A stretch of 64,000 bases of DNA, taken from the NCBI GenBank assembly GCA_034359265.1, contig CP136896.1:19933501-19997500 (forward strand). Reading direction: 5' to 3'. Origin of the DNA: Canna indica (lineage: Eukaryota; Streptophyta; Magnoliopsida; Zingiberales; Cannaceae). The translations under genes were made by a program, and so were the position numbers. Positions 54,491 to 64,000 of the stretch are shown one piece after another. The notes beneath the pieces were generated by a model. The model saw nothing but the letters and a program-made list of their open reading frames with translations, was not told where the DNA came from and did not search any database. The stretch's first letter is position 1. Each line of letters opens with the position of its first letter.

Positions 54491-55761
54491 TGTTGGTGAA
54501 ATGGCCTACACTAGAGGAGGGGATGAATAGTGTGTTTGCTAATCTTAAACTTAATTTTGGTTTCAATCATTTTCTTGATTACTTATGTTAATGCACAATT
54601 CAACTACTAAATGAATACAGAAGCGAATAAACAAGTTCAGTAATCAATACGCAAAGTAAGCAATGCAAACAACGAGATTTATAATGGTTCGGCCCCAATA
54701 CCTACTCCACTACCTAAGCACCCTTGGTTAGGATTTTAAACCAATCCACTAGATGTAGAGTTCATTTACAATGAGGACTTTTCACCGGAAAGTCACTGCT
54801 CTCACACCGAAGACACTTTCATACTCGGAAGTCTCCACCTTCCTACCGAAAGCACTCTCCCACCTCACTCTTCCTAAAGACACTCTAATCCTAGATTACA
54901 CTGATGGAATTATGCCTCAAACACAATGGCTACCATCCAATCTATCAAACCTAGCAATCTAGATTTACACAAGTTCAAATACAATGAAATAAACACCAAA
55001 ATACAACAACTAATGAAGCAATAAATCGAACAACAAATATATACTTAGCTCCAAAAAAAACTCCCTAGTCCTTTTAATGCCTCAAGGTGATGAATCGATG
55101 AAGTTTGAGGGCCGGCTCAATCAAGAAGTTGAGGATCAAAACTAGGGTTTAAGAAGAATCTCTCAATGAAAGCTTTAAGATTGATCAAAGATGGTTCAAT
55201 GAAGGTGAAGAGCAAAGAGGAAAGACTCTCATGGCTTGGTATTTAAAAGCCATGAAGAGTTGGCCTCAAACAGCCAACTCAACAACTAGAAAAATAGTCA
55301 TTTTCGCAAGTTCGATCGATCATCGGTCGACTGACCAAGGGGCTGATCGAGCGATCAGAGCCCGCTGTGCTTTCTGGGCTCATTTCGATCGATCGATCAA
55401 TCGATCCACCGTAGAGTACTGGTACTCTACATATTATTCTTGTACTCTATATCGAGTTTCAGCTAGATTCTTCCTTTGGTTCGGGTTTCGGATTACAGAT
55501 TTGGTTCTTGGATTTCTTTGCATCACCATGAGGATTTGCAATTTATCTAGATACCCTAAACCTAGACTCTATCTTCCCGACGAATCCGAGCACGTCAACC
55601 AATGTCCTTTCGATTTTCCAATTTCTCCGATATTTTCGATCACATACGTCGTGCGTTAACCGATATGGAATCTAAAAATAATTCTCCATGAAATCATTAG
55701 TTCCATGTTTTTTATCATCAAAATTGAGATTAAGACCAAGGTTGAAAACCTTAGGCCAATA
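54491..55761 (-). repeat. Copia derivative 5' LTR (1,271 bp)
   Basis: Same ends as its partner. Its TATA region is TTTAAATA on minus (55239-55246), so this copy's promoter is altered. A GTCGAC/GATCGATC cluster lies at 55310-55400. Confidence 0.9.
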
Positions 55762-55922
55762 TGGACTTCCTCAAGGAAGTCAAAGATGGTGCTTTGGTAA
55801 ATCCTGAAGCTAATGAGGACTTTTCTTGGTCCCTTGGAGAAGAACCTTCGATCATGACTCTGGATCAGTGCTCATTTTCTCCGCGGGGGGATATTGTTCT
55901 GAAGAGGGATACTTTCTCCTAA
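55762..55922 (+). pseudogene. Tat antisense ORF, C-terminal part
   Basis: Continues the ORF of 47888-48770 in frame with GVDLFGMD: FLKEVKDGALVNPEANEDFS, then an acidic and hydrophilic end closing at TAA 55920-55922. The TGGAC duplication encodes the joining Met-Asp. The frame across the insertion supports that both parts were one ORF before the copia derivative arrived. Confidence 0.65.
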
Positions 55923-56606
55923 GTAAATGTTTGAATTCTTTATTTGTTTGTGTATATGCTAGTTCTCGAAACTTTTTAGGGTTGATTTTTTTTTTTTTTT
56001 GTGCATAATGCTCTTGTTGATTTAGTGGCCTAGTTTTTTCCGTTGATAATGCTTGGTTCCTTATGAAGGGAAGTCTTTGTATGATTTCTGAAATGTTTGA
56101 GGTTGAACCTCCTGAATTTTTTGTTTGATGTTGAACCTTCTAAAATCTTTGTTTGAGGTTGAACCTTATGTAATAACTCCAAAGTTGTTTCGGGGGTTAA
56201 GCAGTGATGATGGGCTCTGGTTTCTAGCTAAGCTGGTTGTGTATCGATAATGAATTTAGGAATAGTGATTCCAGGGCCGAGTATTGCATGTGAGGGTCCC
56301 AATTGAGCACAAGGGATTGTGCATGGGGAGTCGCATAAGGGCTCTCATGCTGGGAGTAATGGTGTGATAGCCAGCGAGCTAGGCTGGTTAAAAGTTAAAA
56401 CCAAGTTCTGGTTGTGTAAGGGCGCTGAGGTCGAAAGTAGCGGCTCTAGGGGCCGATGACTTTCTCGGGGGTTCAAGCCGAGCTCGCCAAGGAGCGTAAG
56501 GCAAGACTGAGCGGGAGGAGTTGTGTAAGAGCTCTAAGGCTGGAAGTAATGGAGTGATAGCCAGCGAGCCAAGCTGGTGAAAACTGAGTCATTGTTGTGT
56601 AAGGGT

Positions 56607-58170
56607 CACTACAAAAAAAAATGGAATTAGTGGCAAGTTATTTTTGCCACAGTAGTGACATATAGTGGCAAAATGATCATTCAGTGGAAAAAATGTGCTT
56701 GTCAATCGTTTGCCACATTAGGTCCACCACTAAAAGTCATTTTTGGCTTTTATGGCGAACTTTAGCGGATTGCCACGAATTGCAATTTCTTTAGTGGCAA
56801 ATGAAAAAGTCAAACTACCTCTACCCAATTGTGACAACTAGGGTTTGCTGATGTCACGTATTATTTAAGGCAAAATATTTTGCCACTTATTAATAAATAT
56901 TTGTCATTATTTTATTGTTTCTAGAATCCTTTCCGTGGCAAAAATTTTACCACTAATATCGTGTTATATTTTGCCATTAAATATCAAATTTGCTATAAAA
57001 ATTTTTGTCGCTACATGTTTGATCCTTTGAAATTAAACGTTAAATGAATTTGTCACTAACAAGATTTCAAATTTGAATTATTGCCACAATATCAGTGGTG
57101 AATTTTCCACAAACACACATAATTTGATAATTAACTATTCACTAATATAATAATTCATCTGATAATTGCAAAATCCTTACAAGTTAGTAGGTATACAACC
57201 AACTACCTACAAATCCAACCACCAACAAACTCAAAATAAGTTCAACATTAATCCAAATATAACGTACATTTAACTAACACCAAAAAGACTTAACATAACA
57301 AAATACATCAAAAACAACACATCCAACCAACACAAAATAGACCAATGTATCTAATATCCATATACGACAAAAAAATGAGAATTTACTTAAATCGACAACT
57401 GATCAGCATTGTTGCCCCCGCAATTGCATGACCAAAGCTCATATTCATTTCTTCTTCTTTTTCTCCTACAAAAATAAGAGCATAAGTAAAAAAGAAGTTA
57501 CATAGAGATGGAACAAATGGAAGAAATGCAATTGATATTAGCTCTTACCTTAGGGTCCCCATTTTGCAATTTCGATAACATCATCATTGATTTAATATGA
57601 ACAAACATCTCTTCTTGACATTTTTTTCATCTTTGCAAGGGCTGCCTCTTTCCGTGCATTCCCGGCTTCCATTTTACCTGCAACACAAAGATAAGAAGAG
57701 CCCAAGCATTTTATTAGACTGACTGAAAACAAAAAAAATCAAAAAAGAAAATTATGAAGTTGAGTAGCAAGTTATAATGCCCCCCCCCCCCTTTTGGGGA
57801 TTTGGGAAAACAACAATAATGTTCAATACTGCTTTAAAGTATATATAGATAATTGGATTGTCACTATTTGATGGATCAAATGATTGCTACTTTCATACTT
57901 GTATGATATTATTTGACTTCAAGATATATTCCATTGATTATTATGATAGCTTTACTTTGTCTATCTTAGATCAAGGCTGTCATCTTTGTTTTTATCTAGC
58001 TTTTTCTGGAATGTAATGACTAACATGAAACTAAACACCTAATCATTACTCGTGTACTTCTAGTAGGGGAACTACACTATAATCTACATGACTGTAAATT
58101 TATTATTTCCATCTCCTATTCCTCACAAACAAACAAACAAACAAATGTACATTACTTGTGTAATTCTAAG
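56607..58170. mobile_element. CACTA-like fragment in the array
   Basis: Starts CACTACAAAAAAAAATGG, followed by many GTGGCAA/TTGCCAC subterminal repeats (56630-57080). The array phrase resumes at 58171 with GGT, the same triplet that precedes the element (56604-56606). The right end lacks the expected TAGTG, so it is probably damaged. A minus-strand piece near 57670-57600 (MEAGNARKEAALAKMKKM) looks like a coiled-coil tail of a CACTA accessory protein. Confidence 0.6.
57779..57792. repeat. Poly-C tract
   Basis: An uninterrupted C run (G on minus) in the CACTA fragment; length may be variable or misassembled. Confidence 0.8.
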
Positions 58171-58691
58171 GGTACGTGCTGAGACTAGAAATAGCAGCTC
58201 TGGGGGCCGAGGACTTTACTCGGGGGTTCAGGCCGAGCTCACCGAGGAGTGTAAGGCTGGACCATGCACGAGGAGTCGAGTAAGGGCTCTGAGGCCGGAA
58301 GTAATTGCACGATAGCCAGCAAGCCAGATTGGTGAAAACTGAGTCCTAGTCGTGTAAGGGCGTTGAGGTCGGAAGTAGTGGCTCTAAGGGCCGAGGACTT
58401 TACTCGGGGGTTCAAGTCGAGCTCGCTGAGGAGCGTAAGGCAGGACTGCACGCGAGAAGTCGAGTATGGGCTCTGAGGCCAGAAGTAATAGTGTGATAGT
58501 CAGCGAGCTAGCTAGACTGGTGAAAACCAAGTCCAGCTAGTCGTGTAAAGGCGATGAGGCCGGAAGTAATGGTGTGATAGCCAGTAAGCCAGGCTAGTGA
58601 AAACCGAGTCCTGGTTGTGTAAGGGCGTGGATCAGGCCGAAAGTATTGGCTCTGGTGGATGAGGACTTTACTCAAGGGTTCAAGCCGACCT

Positions 58692-59109
58692 TAGGGATGT
58701 TCATGAGTTGGGTCGGGTCGGGTTTAGGGAAAAAATTGACCCTACCCAACCAAGTGTAATCGGGTCGGGTCAGGTCGGGTTCAAAATTTTCACCTCTCAA
58801 ACCCAACTCGACCCAACCCGAGTTTACCCAATTAGGTAAAAATGAGTTTTAAAAAATATTTTTTTAAATTTTTTTGAAAAATAATTAATTAATAAATATT
58901 TTTTAATATAATATTTTTTAAAAAAATAATTAAATAACTATAAATAATTGGATCATCGGGTCATCGGGTTTTAAAATCTAAAACCTAAGACTCGACCCGA
59001 GTATGGTCGAGTTTGGTCGGATTCTACCCGACCTGACCTAACCCAAATAGGTCGAGTCTGGTTGGGTTCTCGGGTTCATTGGGTCTGGTCGACCCAATGA
59101 ACAGCCCTA
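58692..59109. mobile_element. hAT-type MITE (418 bp)
   Basis: Ends TAGGGATGTTCAT and, on the other strand, TAGGGCTGTTCAT. Flanks GCCGACCT (58684-58691) and GCCTAGCT (59110-59117) are a diverged 8-bp duplication of GCCGAGCT, the sequence found in undisturbed array units. The interior has GGGTCGGGTC repeats and an AT-rich core without coding capacity. Confidence 0.85.
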
Positions 59110-59628
59110 GCCTAGCTCGCTGAGGAGCGTAAGGCAGGACCGTGCACGAGGAGTTGAATAAGAGCTCTGATGTCGAAAGTAGCGGTGTGTTAGCCGAGGA
59201 CCAGACTCGATAAAAACCGAGCTCGCAAGAAGCTCACTTGGGGTCGTTTGGGGCACAGGAGCCCATAATAGCCACTGAGACCGGTGAGCCAAACTGGTGT
59301 AAATCAAATTTTGGTCGCTGAGTGGAGCATCATGCTTTGAGGCTGGGGGTAACAACTCTGAAGGCCAAAAGCGCTTATGGGAGTTTCGTCCGAGCTCGTT
59401 GAGGAGCATAAGGTGGAACTGTGCATGAAGATTCAAGTAGATTTCAAATAATAAAATATTCGTTAAAGTGGCAAGATGGTTGCAGAGTTCCCTGGGCATA
59501 TAGAGAAGAGATGCAAGAAATGTAATTTTATTGAGTGATAAAAAAATTGTGCGTACATGAGAAATTAATGCTCGGTCTGAGTTTTTTTTTTTGCCAGTTA
59601 TAGTGATTTGATTATAGTTTGAGTTCTT

Positions 59629-60291
59629 TCAATGGTTGAGTTGGGGTTGCCTTTGTATGTCCCTTCTTGAATTTGGCTCGGAGGCTTCCGCCGGTTGTTT
59701 GCCTTTGGTTGTGGAAAGCGTTTGTGGGTCATTAGGCTCTTTCTTTGGTTCGATCATCTTTGGCTTAAGGCATTCATTATAGCACAATCGGGCTTCTTTC
59801 TGGTTGGCATGCAACAAGCCTATTTTCATTTCCGAAACAGGAAACTTTAACGCCGGGTGGGGAGTTAATACAATAGCTCCCAAATTGTTCAAGGATGATT
59901 GTCCTAGGATCATATAATATGGACTGGGGATGCTGATGACTAGGTATTGTACGTCAATTTTTTTCGCCTTTGGCTAAGAGTTGAACGTCGTCCTCAGCCA
60001 TATGGCTCCGCGGATGCCAACCATTTCTCCTAAGAAGTCTACCAAGTCTCCTTTGCATAGTGTGAGCAAGGCTTTTGTTAATTGCATTATCTCAAATGTA
60101 GAGTAGAAAATGATGTTGCCAGAGCTGCCTTGGTCGACGAGGACATTTTTTATGATGAAATTTCGTGCAACCATAGAGATTATGATCGGGTCGTGTAGGT
60201 TTTGATCAATTCCATGGAAATCAAATTCATAGAACGATATTACCAAAGTTCTGGAGCTAAACCGGTGTGGGTGAGTGGCGCTATCGACCAT
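59629..60291 (-). pseudogene. Tat protease, element 2
   Basis: TLVISFYEFDFHGIDQNLHD and NVLVDQGSSGNIIFYSTFEI contain the retropepsin site in the lineage form (VLVDQGSS), and CKGDLVDFLGEMVGIRG follows. After a stop, 59913-59629 continues with LGQSSLNNLGAIVLTPHPAL and CYNECLK, the downstream conserved part. It is better kept than in element 1, but no RT follows. Confidence 0.82.
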
Positions 60292-60293
60292 GA

Positions 60294-61369
60294 TTACTGC
60301 CTGAAGAGATCTTTTTCTGACCGAGCTCGATTCTCCGCCTCTTGTAAGTCCGCCCGCGATGTAGTTAATGATCCCTCGGGGCTTGTTTCCCGAGCTATCA
60401 GCTCGACCGTCTTCTCTATGACCTGAGTGGGGATTTGGGGGTGTCCGACTTCATCATCTAGGGTCGCGGCTTCTGCTCTGACCTCTCTCTCTATGGCGGT
60501 GGATGTATTTGTCCAGGTGTTCTGCATGGACTAAATCTTTAGGTTGGTTGTTGAGTACTACACACTCCTCGATGGTGTGACCGTAGGTGTCGCGAAATGT
60601 GAACTTCTTGCTTATATCAACGTTGGGCGGTAGCTTTTGCTTTCCTGCCTTGGTGGAGTATCTGATGAGCTTCAAGTGGTAGATGTCGCGAAGGATGGTT
60701 TCCTTCCTAGTATTGAAAGGAGTATACCTTTCGAATCAAGCACTCAAGTGAGGTGGTGACCTTGGCCCTCTGCCATTGTTATGCTCGTGGCAGTTGCGAT
60801 CTTTGCTCCTTTTGTCTCCCTTTTTAGACTTTTTGTCCTCGACAATGGTCTTGAGATTTTGCCTGTCGATCTTTTTAGCTTCTCGGAGTTCTTCCTTTTT
60901 TATGAAGCTAGGGGCTTTCTTCTGAAACTCGGCCATGTTCTTAGGCTTTGTCAAGGCAATTTGGTCGATGAATGGTCCGGGCTTTAGCCCGAGCTTGATG
61001 GAGTAGAATTTGACTCGTTGGTCGAGATTAGGAATTTCGATCACTATGGCTTAGAACATGTTCATGTATGCTCTAAGGGGTTCATGTTGCCCCTACCTGA
61101 CATAATGGAGGGCAACCTTCGTCTTGTGATAGACCCGCGATGTGGTGAACTGATTAAGGAAGACACGGGAGAGGTCCTCGAAGGAATGAATAGATCCCGG
61201 TGGGATGGAGGCAAACCACAACAAGGCGGTTTTTCCTAATAAAGTTGGAAAATCTCTGTAGAGTGCGGGTTCGATTGCTTGCTCCATAATAGAGTATCAT
61301 GGTCCTGAAAGTCATCAGGTGTAGCGTGGGGTCGCTTGTACCATTGTAGGGTGTTAGGGTGGTAGACAA
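60294..61369 (-). pseudogene. Tat gag, element 2
   Basis: 61369 onwards: TPYNGTSDPTLHLMTFRTMI (Gag N-terminal core). LGKTALLWFASIPPGSIHSF and DLSRVFLNQFTTSR (61240-61120) follow, then ALTKPKNMAEFQKKAPSFIK and a basic stretch (61044-60736), and DTYGHTIEECVV (60600-60565), where the first Cys of the finger is lost. At least three frame changes separate the parts. The order equals that of element 1. Confidence 0.82.
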
Positions 61370-61559
61370 CTAACTTCTTGGCGGGAGGCAGGTCGCCATT
61401 ATGTGTGCGGCGAAGGATCTTGCGTCAATAGGAATGGTAGTCCTAGCCTGTCTGGCTTTGGGATCTTCGTCTTTTCATGGACGAGGGTTCTTGAGACCTC
61501 GCCGCGAAGGACGGGGACACTTGGATGCTCAAGTCAGTGGGACTCCAAGGTGGAGGTAA

Positions 61560-61905
61560 TGAAATTTGAACTTAGGTTATCTGAGGTGTGTCATGTCTGT
61601 ATTTATTGCAGGTGGAGGTGATGACGCCGCTCGATAATCTCGCTGGGATATTTCTCTGAATTGGTCGAGGCTAATCCCGGAGATGATGGGCTTATAATGG
61701 AGTATCCCTAGTGATAAGGAAGGATGCGAGTGTCCATGTATGGTCGGGTGTGATCCCCGAGTGGAGCCATCCGGTTTGGCTCGAATCCGGTCCAGCGGTG
61801 TGCCCGGGTGAAGCCCCCGGGGGGAGCCATTTAGTTCGGCCCGATATAAGTTGTGGGCGCTGCTGGGTTTAATCCAACTGGGCCCAATAGTTTAAGTCCA
61901 ATCCA
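61560..61905 (-). repeat. Tat element 2 5' LTR
   Basis: TGAAATTTGAAC to GTCCAATCCA on plus, 346 bp, homologous to 46227-46570. The internal side reads CTCCAAGGTGGAGGTAA, identical to the junction of element 1. CTAGT follows at 61906-61910; no matching left copy was found. Confidence 0.85.
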
Positions 61906-61910
61906 CTAGT

Positions 61911-62196
61911 AGTGTGTCATGTTTGTTTTATGAGGCAAGTTTGGGTACTCGCGCGAGGATAGCTCCCGAAATTCTGCGAGGATATGCCCTGAATGGGTCG
62001 ATTGATATCCCCTAAATCGCGGGCTTATTACTCCTAAATTTCTTGTGATGAATGTAGAATGTTGATATCCTTGTTTGGCTAGGTGGAGCCCCGAGGCTAA
62101 GTTGTAGTTGGTTCGATCTGAGTTTAGTTCACGAGTAGAGGTGCTTCCGGGCCCTGTCCGACCAAGCTTAGAGAGCTGGTCTAGTCCATATATCAT
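61911..62196. repeat. Diverged Tat LTR-like fragment
   Basis: The order of phrases (GGGCTTATTACTCC, TTGTGATGAATG, GTGGAGCCCCGAGG, then a final AGTCCA) parallels the Tat LTR, at low similarity. It may be the edge of another element into which element 2 inserted. Confidence 0.35.
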
Positions 62197-62768
62197 GTAT
62201 TATTTTTTTTCATTTTTGATCTTACACTTGATGTATTTGATACTTTTGGTGTTTATATAATATAAATTGATTTATATTTTGTGTGTTGTATTATGTTTTG
62301 TGTGTATATATTGTAAAATGTTTGATATTATTGATGTAAACATGAATTTTCATTTATTTTTTTACGTCCAAAAAATTTGATTAGCGACGGCTTACCAACG
62401 GTTAGCCGTCACAACAAACTTATCAGCGGCGGTCAACCCTCACTAAAAGCCTATCGTAAATGGATGACGGTCTGGGTAGCATGACATATCACCATTGATG
62501 ATGTGTTCAACAACGGTTTAGCGACAGCACGGCCGTTGGGAACGCCGTCTCTCGGTTGTCGATAATGTGTGTAATGGTAATGAACCTCGATTTGTAGGCT
62601 GTTGCTGAGTGTTTCAACTAATGTGAGTAATTAGTGAGTGACGGCTCTTGCAGCCATTGTTGATAAATTCTACTTGCAACTAACATTGCCATTGTTGCAA
62701 CTTATTAGCTACCGTCGTTTCAGCCACCATCGTTCCAGTTGTCGGTGAAGCCATTAATTCCGGTAGTG
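62197..62768. mobile_element. CACTA right end (truncated element)
   Basis: Subterminal GACGGCTTACCAACGG and related repeats run to a terminal CCGGTAGTG at 62768. The left end is missing. Confidence 0.6.
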
Positions 62769-63235
62769 TTCCTCTAATACATGCAAATTTGTGAGCATTT
62801 CTACAACCATGTTTAGTTGTTTAGTACCCCCTGGCTGGCTCTTTTATATATGTCCAAATATTTACAGCATTGCTCTCAGAGGTAATGCATATGATGGCTT
62901 TAATGGTTGGTTCATTTCTCTGAGGTATACGACAAATGAACTTCGACTGCATGAGCTTTATGAGTTGATTCAACAGTTTTAAATTACTCTTGGAGCTGGG
63001 AGGAATGTAGTTCCATGATCTTTACTGTTTTAACACATGTTTTCGTAGTATGGAGAGGACTCCACTACAATTTGCTAACGCTTTCTTCCAGTTTATACAA
63101 TGGATTTTGTTAGGTTGTGTCATAATACTTAATCTAGGTCATCGATATGATTACGTATTTGCCCCTTCTTCTTCTTTCCCCTTATCTTGTATCTTAATTT
63201 CTAAAGCTTTTTAAATGATATTATTCTTCCGGATT
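62769..63235. other. Unassigned sequence
   Basis: A segment at 62871-62924 lies between an AG acceptor-like and a GT donor-like site, but the peptide is not recognised. Confidence 0.35.
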
Positions 63236-63468
63236 CACTACAACAAAATTCATTTTAAATTATAGTTATTAAGCTGTTGTTTTAAAAACCGCAACGATGG
63301 AGATATTAAGTAAGTGTTTTTTTATTTCTGCCGTCTAAATTTTTTTTAACCCGCAGTTATTAATTAATCACAATTAAAGTGATATAATAAACAATAATTA
63401 ATTTTAAACTACAGTTAAAAGTAATATAATGAAGTGCAGTTTAAAATTAATTGCAATTGAAGTAATAA

Positions 63469-63500
63469 AATAGGCTGCGGTCAAAGCACCGCAGCCTATT
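63469..63500. repeat. Perfect 13-bp hairpin
   Basis: AATAGGCTGCGGT and ACCGCAGCCTATT flank a 6-bp loop, exactly between the CACTA-like AT-rich part and the gene-like C/T-rich leader. Confidence 0.95.
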
Positions 63501-63796
63501 TCTCTCCCGCTTTCTTTCTTCCTTCTGCTTCGGCTTCGATCTCCGCCCTTCTCTGTGATTTCTTCCCTTCCCGTTTTCTTCTTTCTTCTGATTTCTCCGC
63601 GCGCGTGCTTATCTCCGCGATTCTTTGCTTCTACTTCTGTGATTTCTTTTGGATTTCTTTAGCATCCGCTTCTGCGATTCTCTATGCGTGCAACTCAATC
63701 ATTTCCCTGCTTCTGCGATTTGCCCCAACTCCAACTACATCGTCGAGTCTACCCCGAGAAATCCTGACATTTTCCTTCTATTCGCAATGGCAACCA

Positions 63797-64000
63797 ATGG
63801 CGGCAGTGTGAAACGCTCTCCTAAGTCACCTTAGAGTGAGAGTGGACTCTTTGATAGTACCAGTAGTGGCGTTCTCCTTCTCCCATGTCCTCCGCCGCCG
63901 CTTCTTAGATGAGGTCAAGGGCTCCTTCCTCCACAAATTCGAGGTCACCGATCGGATCATTACTGTCGTCAAGAATTTCCAAAAGGTCGACCCCTCATAG
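63797..64000 (+). pseudogene. Mitochondrial acyl carrier protein, broken N-terminal part
   Basis: From ATG at 63797 the frame reads MAAV, TGA, NALLSHLRVRVDSLIV, then FSHVLRRRFLDEVKGSFLHK and VTDRIITVVKNFQKVDPS, closing at TAG 63998-64000. This matches plant mtACP: a mitochondrial presequence with a basic end, then the first helix of the carrier domain. The protein carries acyl chains on a phosphopantetheine-bearing Ser (DSL motif), which would lie beyond the window. Codon 5 is usually Arg; CGA-to-TGA at a CpG would explain the stop. The final TAG stands where mtACP normally has Lys. Its position beside a CACTA end suggests capture. Confidence 0.8.

Larger units (their letters stand above)
48771..55761 (-). 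mobile_element. Gag-only copia derivative
   Basis: Minus-strand element: 5' LTR 54491-55761, PBS beside 54490, gag 54240-53256, about 3 kb without coding sequence, PPT near 49995-50008 (AAAAAGAGAGAGAT on minus), 3' LTR 48771-49994. TGGAC flanks it. No protease, integrase, RT or RNase H is visible, so it would need proteins from a relative. LTRs are related to family C. Confidence 0.92.
56190..59450. repeat. About 185-bp tandem array, interrupted
   Basis: GATAGCCAGCGAGC-type landmarks at 56367, 56556, 58311 and 58495 give a 184-191 bp period once the inserted 1.56 kb is removed. Units contain GTGTAAGGGCGCTGAGGTCG and GGGTTCAAGCCGAGCTCGC. A later unit (58576) is partial. A CACTA fragment and a hAT MITE lie inside. 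Confidence 0.88.
46227..61905 (-). mobile_element. Tat-like Ty3/gypsy element 2 (broken)
   Basis: Order on minus: LTR 61905-61560, gag 61369-60454, protease 60291-59629, then a 185-bp repeat array 59450-56190, an antisense ORF (plus strand, split by a copia derivative) and an 80-bp array 47330-46740, ending at LTR 46570-46227. RT, RNase H and integrase are absent. Tandem repeats and an antisense ORF between pol and the 3' LTR are known Tat-lineage traits. Confidence 0.75.
63236..64000 (+). mobile_element. CACTA left end carrying gene sequence (continues)
   Basis: Starts CACTACAACAAAATTC, followed by subterminal motifs (TTTTAAACT, GCAGTT) to about 63465 and a hairpin at 63469-63500. A C/T-rich leader and an acyl carrier protein fragment follow directly. 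The right end is outside the window, so containment of the gene fragment is inferred. Confidence 0.5.

Overview
The window is nuclear DNA of a flowering plant, made almost entirely of transposable elements nested inside one another. The grounds are plant-lineage LTR retrotransposons (Ty1/copia, a Ty3/gypsy element with an iMet-type primer site, Tat-like Ty3/gypsy), CACTA and hAT DNA transposons with plant-type transposase domains, a plant LINE relic, and broken fragments of plant genes with GT-AG introns. The species cannot be fixed from this sequence. I see no intact host gene, no tRNA or rRNA gene and nothing bacterial.

Layout. 1-9.5 kb: a short GC-rich tandem array, two copies of a LINE/LTR composite, two chromovirus-like LTRs (about 1.1-2.1 and 8.4-9.4 kb), two inverted copies of a non-autonomous element with a GC-rich core, a MITE at 6.15-6.8 kb and a possible minus-strand promoter/leader near 5.6-5.93 kb. 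9,488-25,412: one minus-strand Ty3/gypsy element (TSD TAATC, two 382-bp LTRs) holding three later insertions: a CACTA in its 3' LTR (9,674-13,634, TSD TGC), a solo LTR in pol (15,110-16,661, TSD AGACC) and a second CACTA in RT (about 17,870-22,937) that carries exons of an HRQ1-like helicase and of other genes. 25.4-26.9 kb: AT-rich flank without recognised features.

27-61.9 kb: two broken minus-strand Tat-like elements in tandem that appear to share the LTR at 46,227-46,570. Into the first went a copia element (29,838-41,312, TSD GTTTC), whose 3' LTR took a hAT transposon (36,511-40,026) containing a probable piece of mitochondrial DNA (about 38,092-38,603), plus solo LTRs at 42,547-44,187 (TSD AGCTT) and 44,585-46,219 (TSD GAGGT). 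Into the second went a gag-only copia derivative (48,771-55,761, TSD TGGAC), a CACTA fragment and a hAT MITE. 61.9-64 kb: LTR and CACTA ends, then a CACTA-type end followed by the broken start of a mitochondrial acyl carrier protein gene that reaches the window edge.

Nothing here forms a working pathway. The relations are historical: insertion order can be read from target-site duplications, and most coding regions carry stops, frameshifts or lost catalytic residues. The best candidates for new biology are the gene-capturing CACTA elements, the tandem Tat pair sharing an LTR, a roughly 240-bp hairpin at the 5' end of a CACTA transposase gene, and roughly 50-bp-spaced palindromic GTCGACCGA clusters just upstream of LTR TATA boxes.
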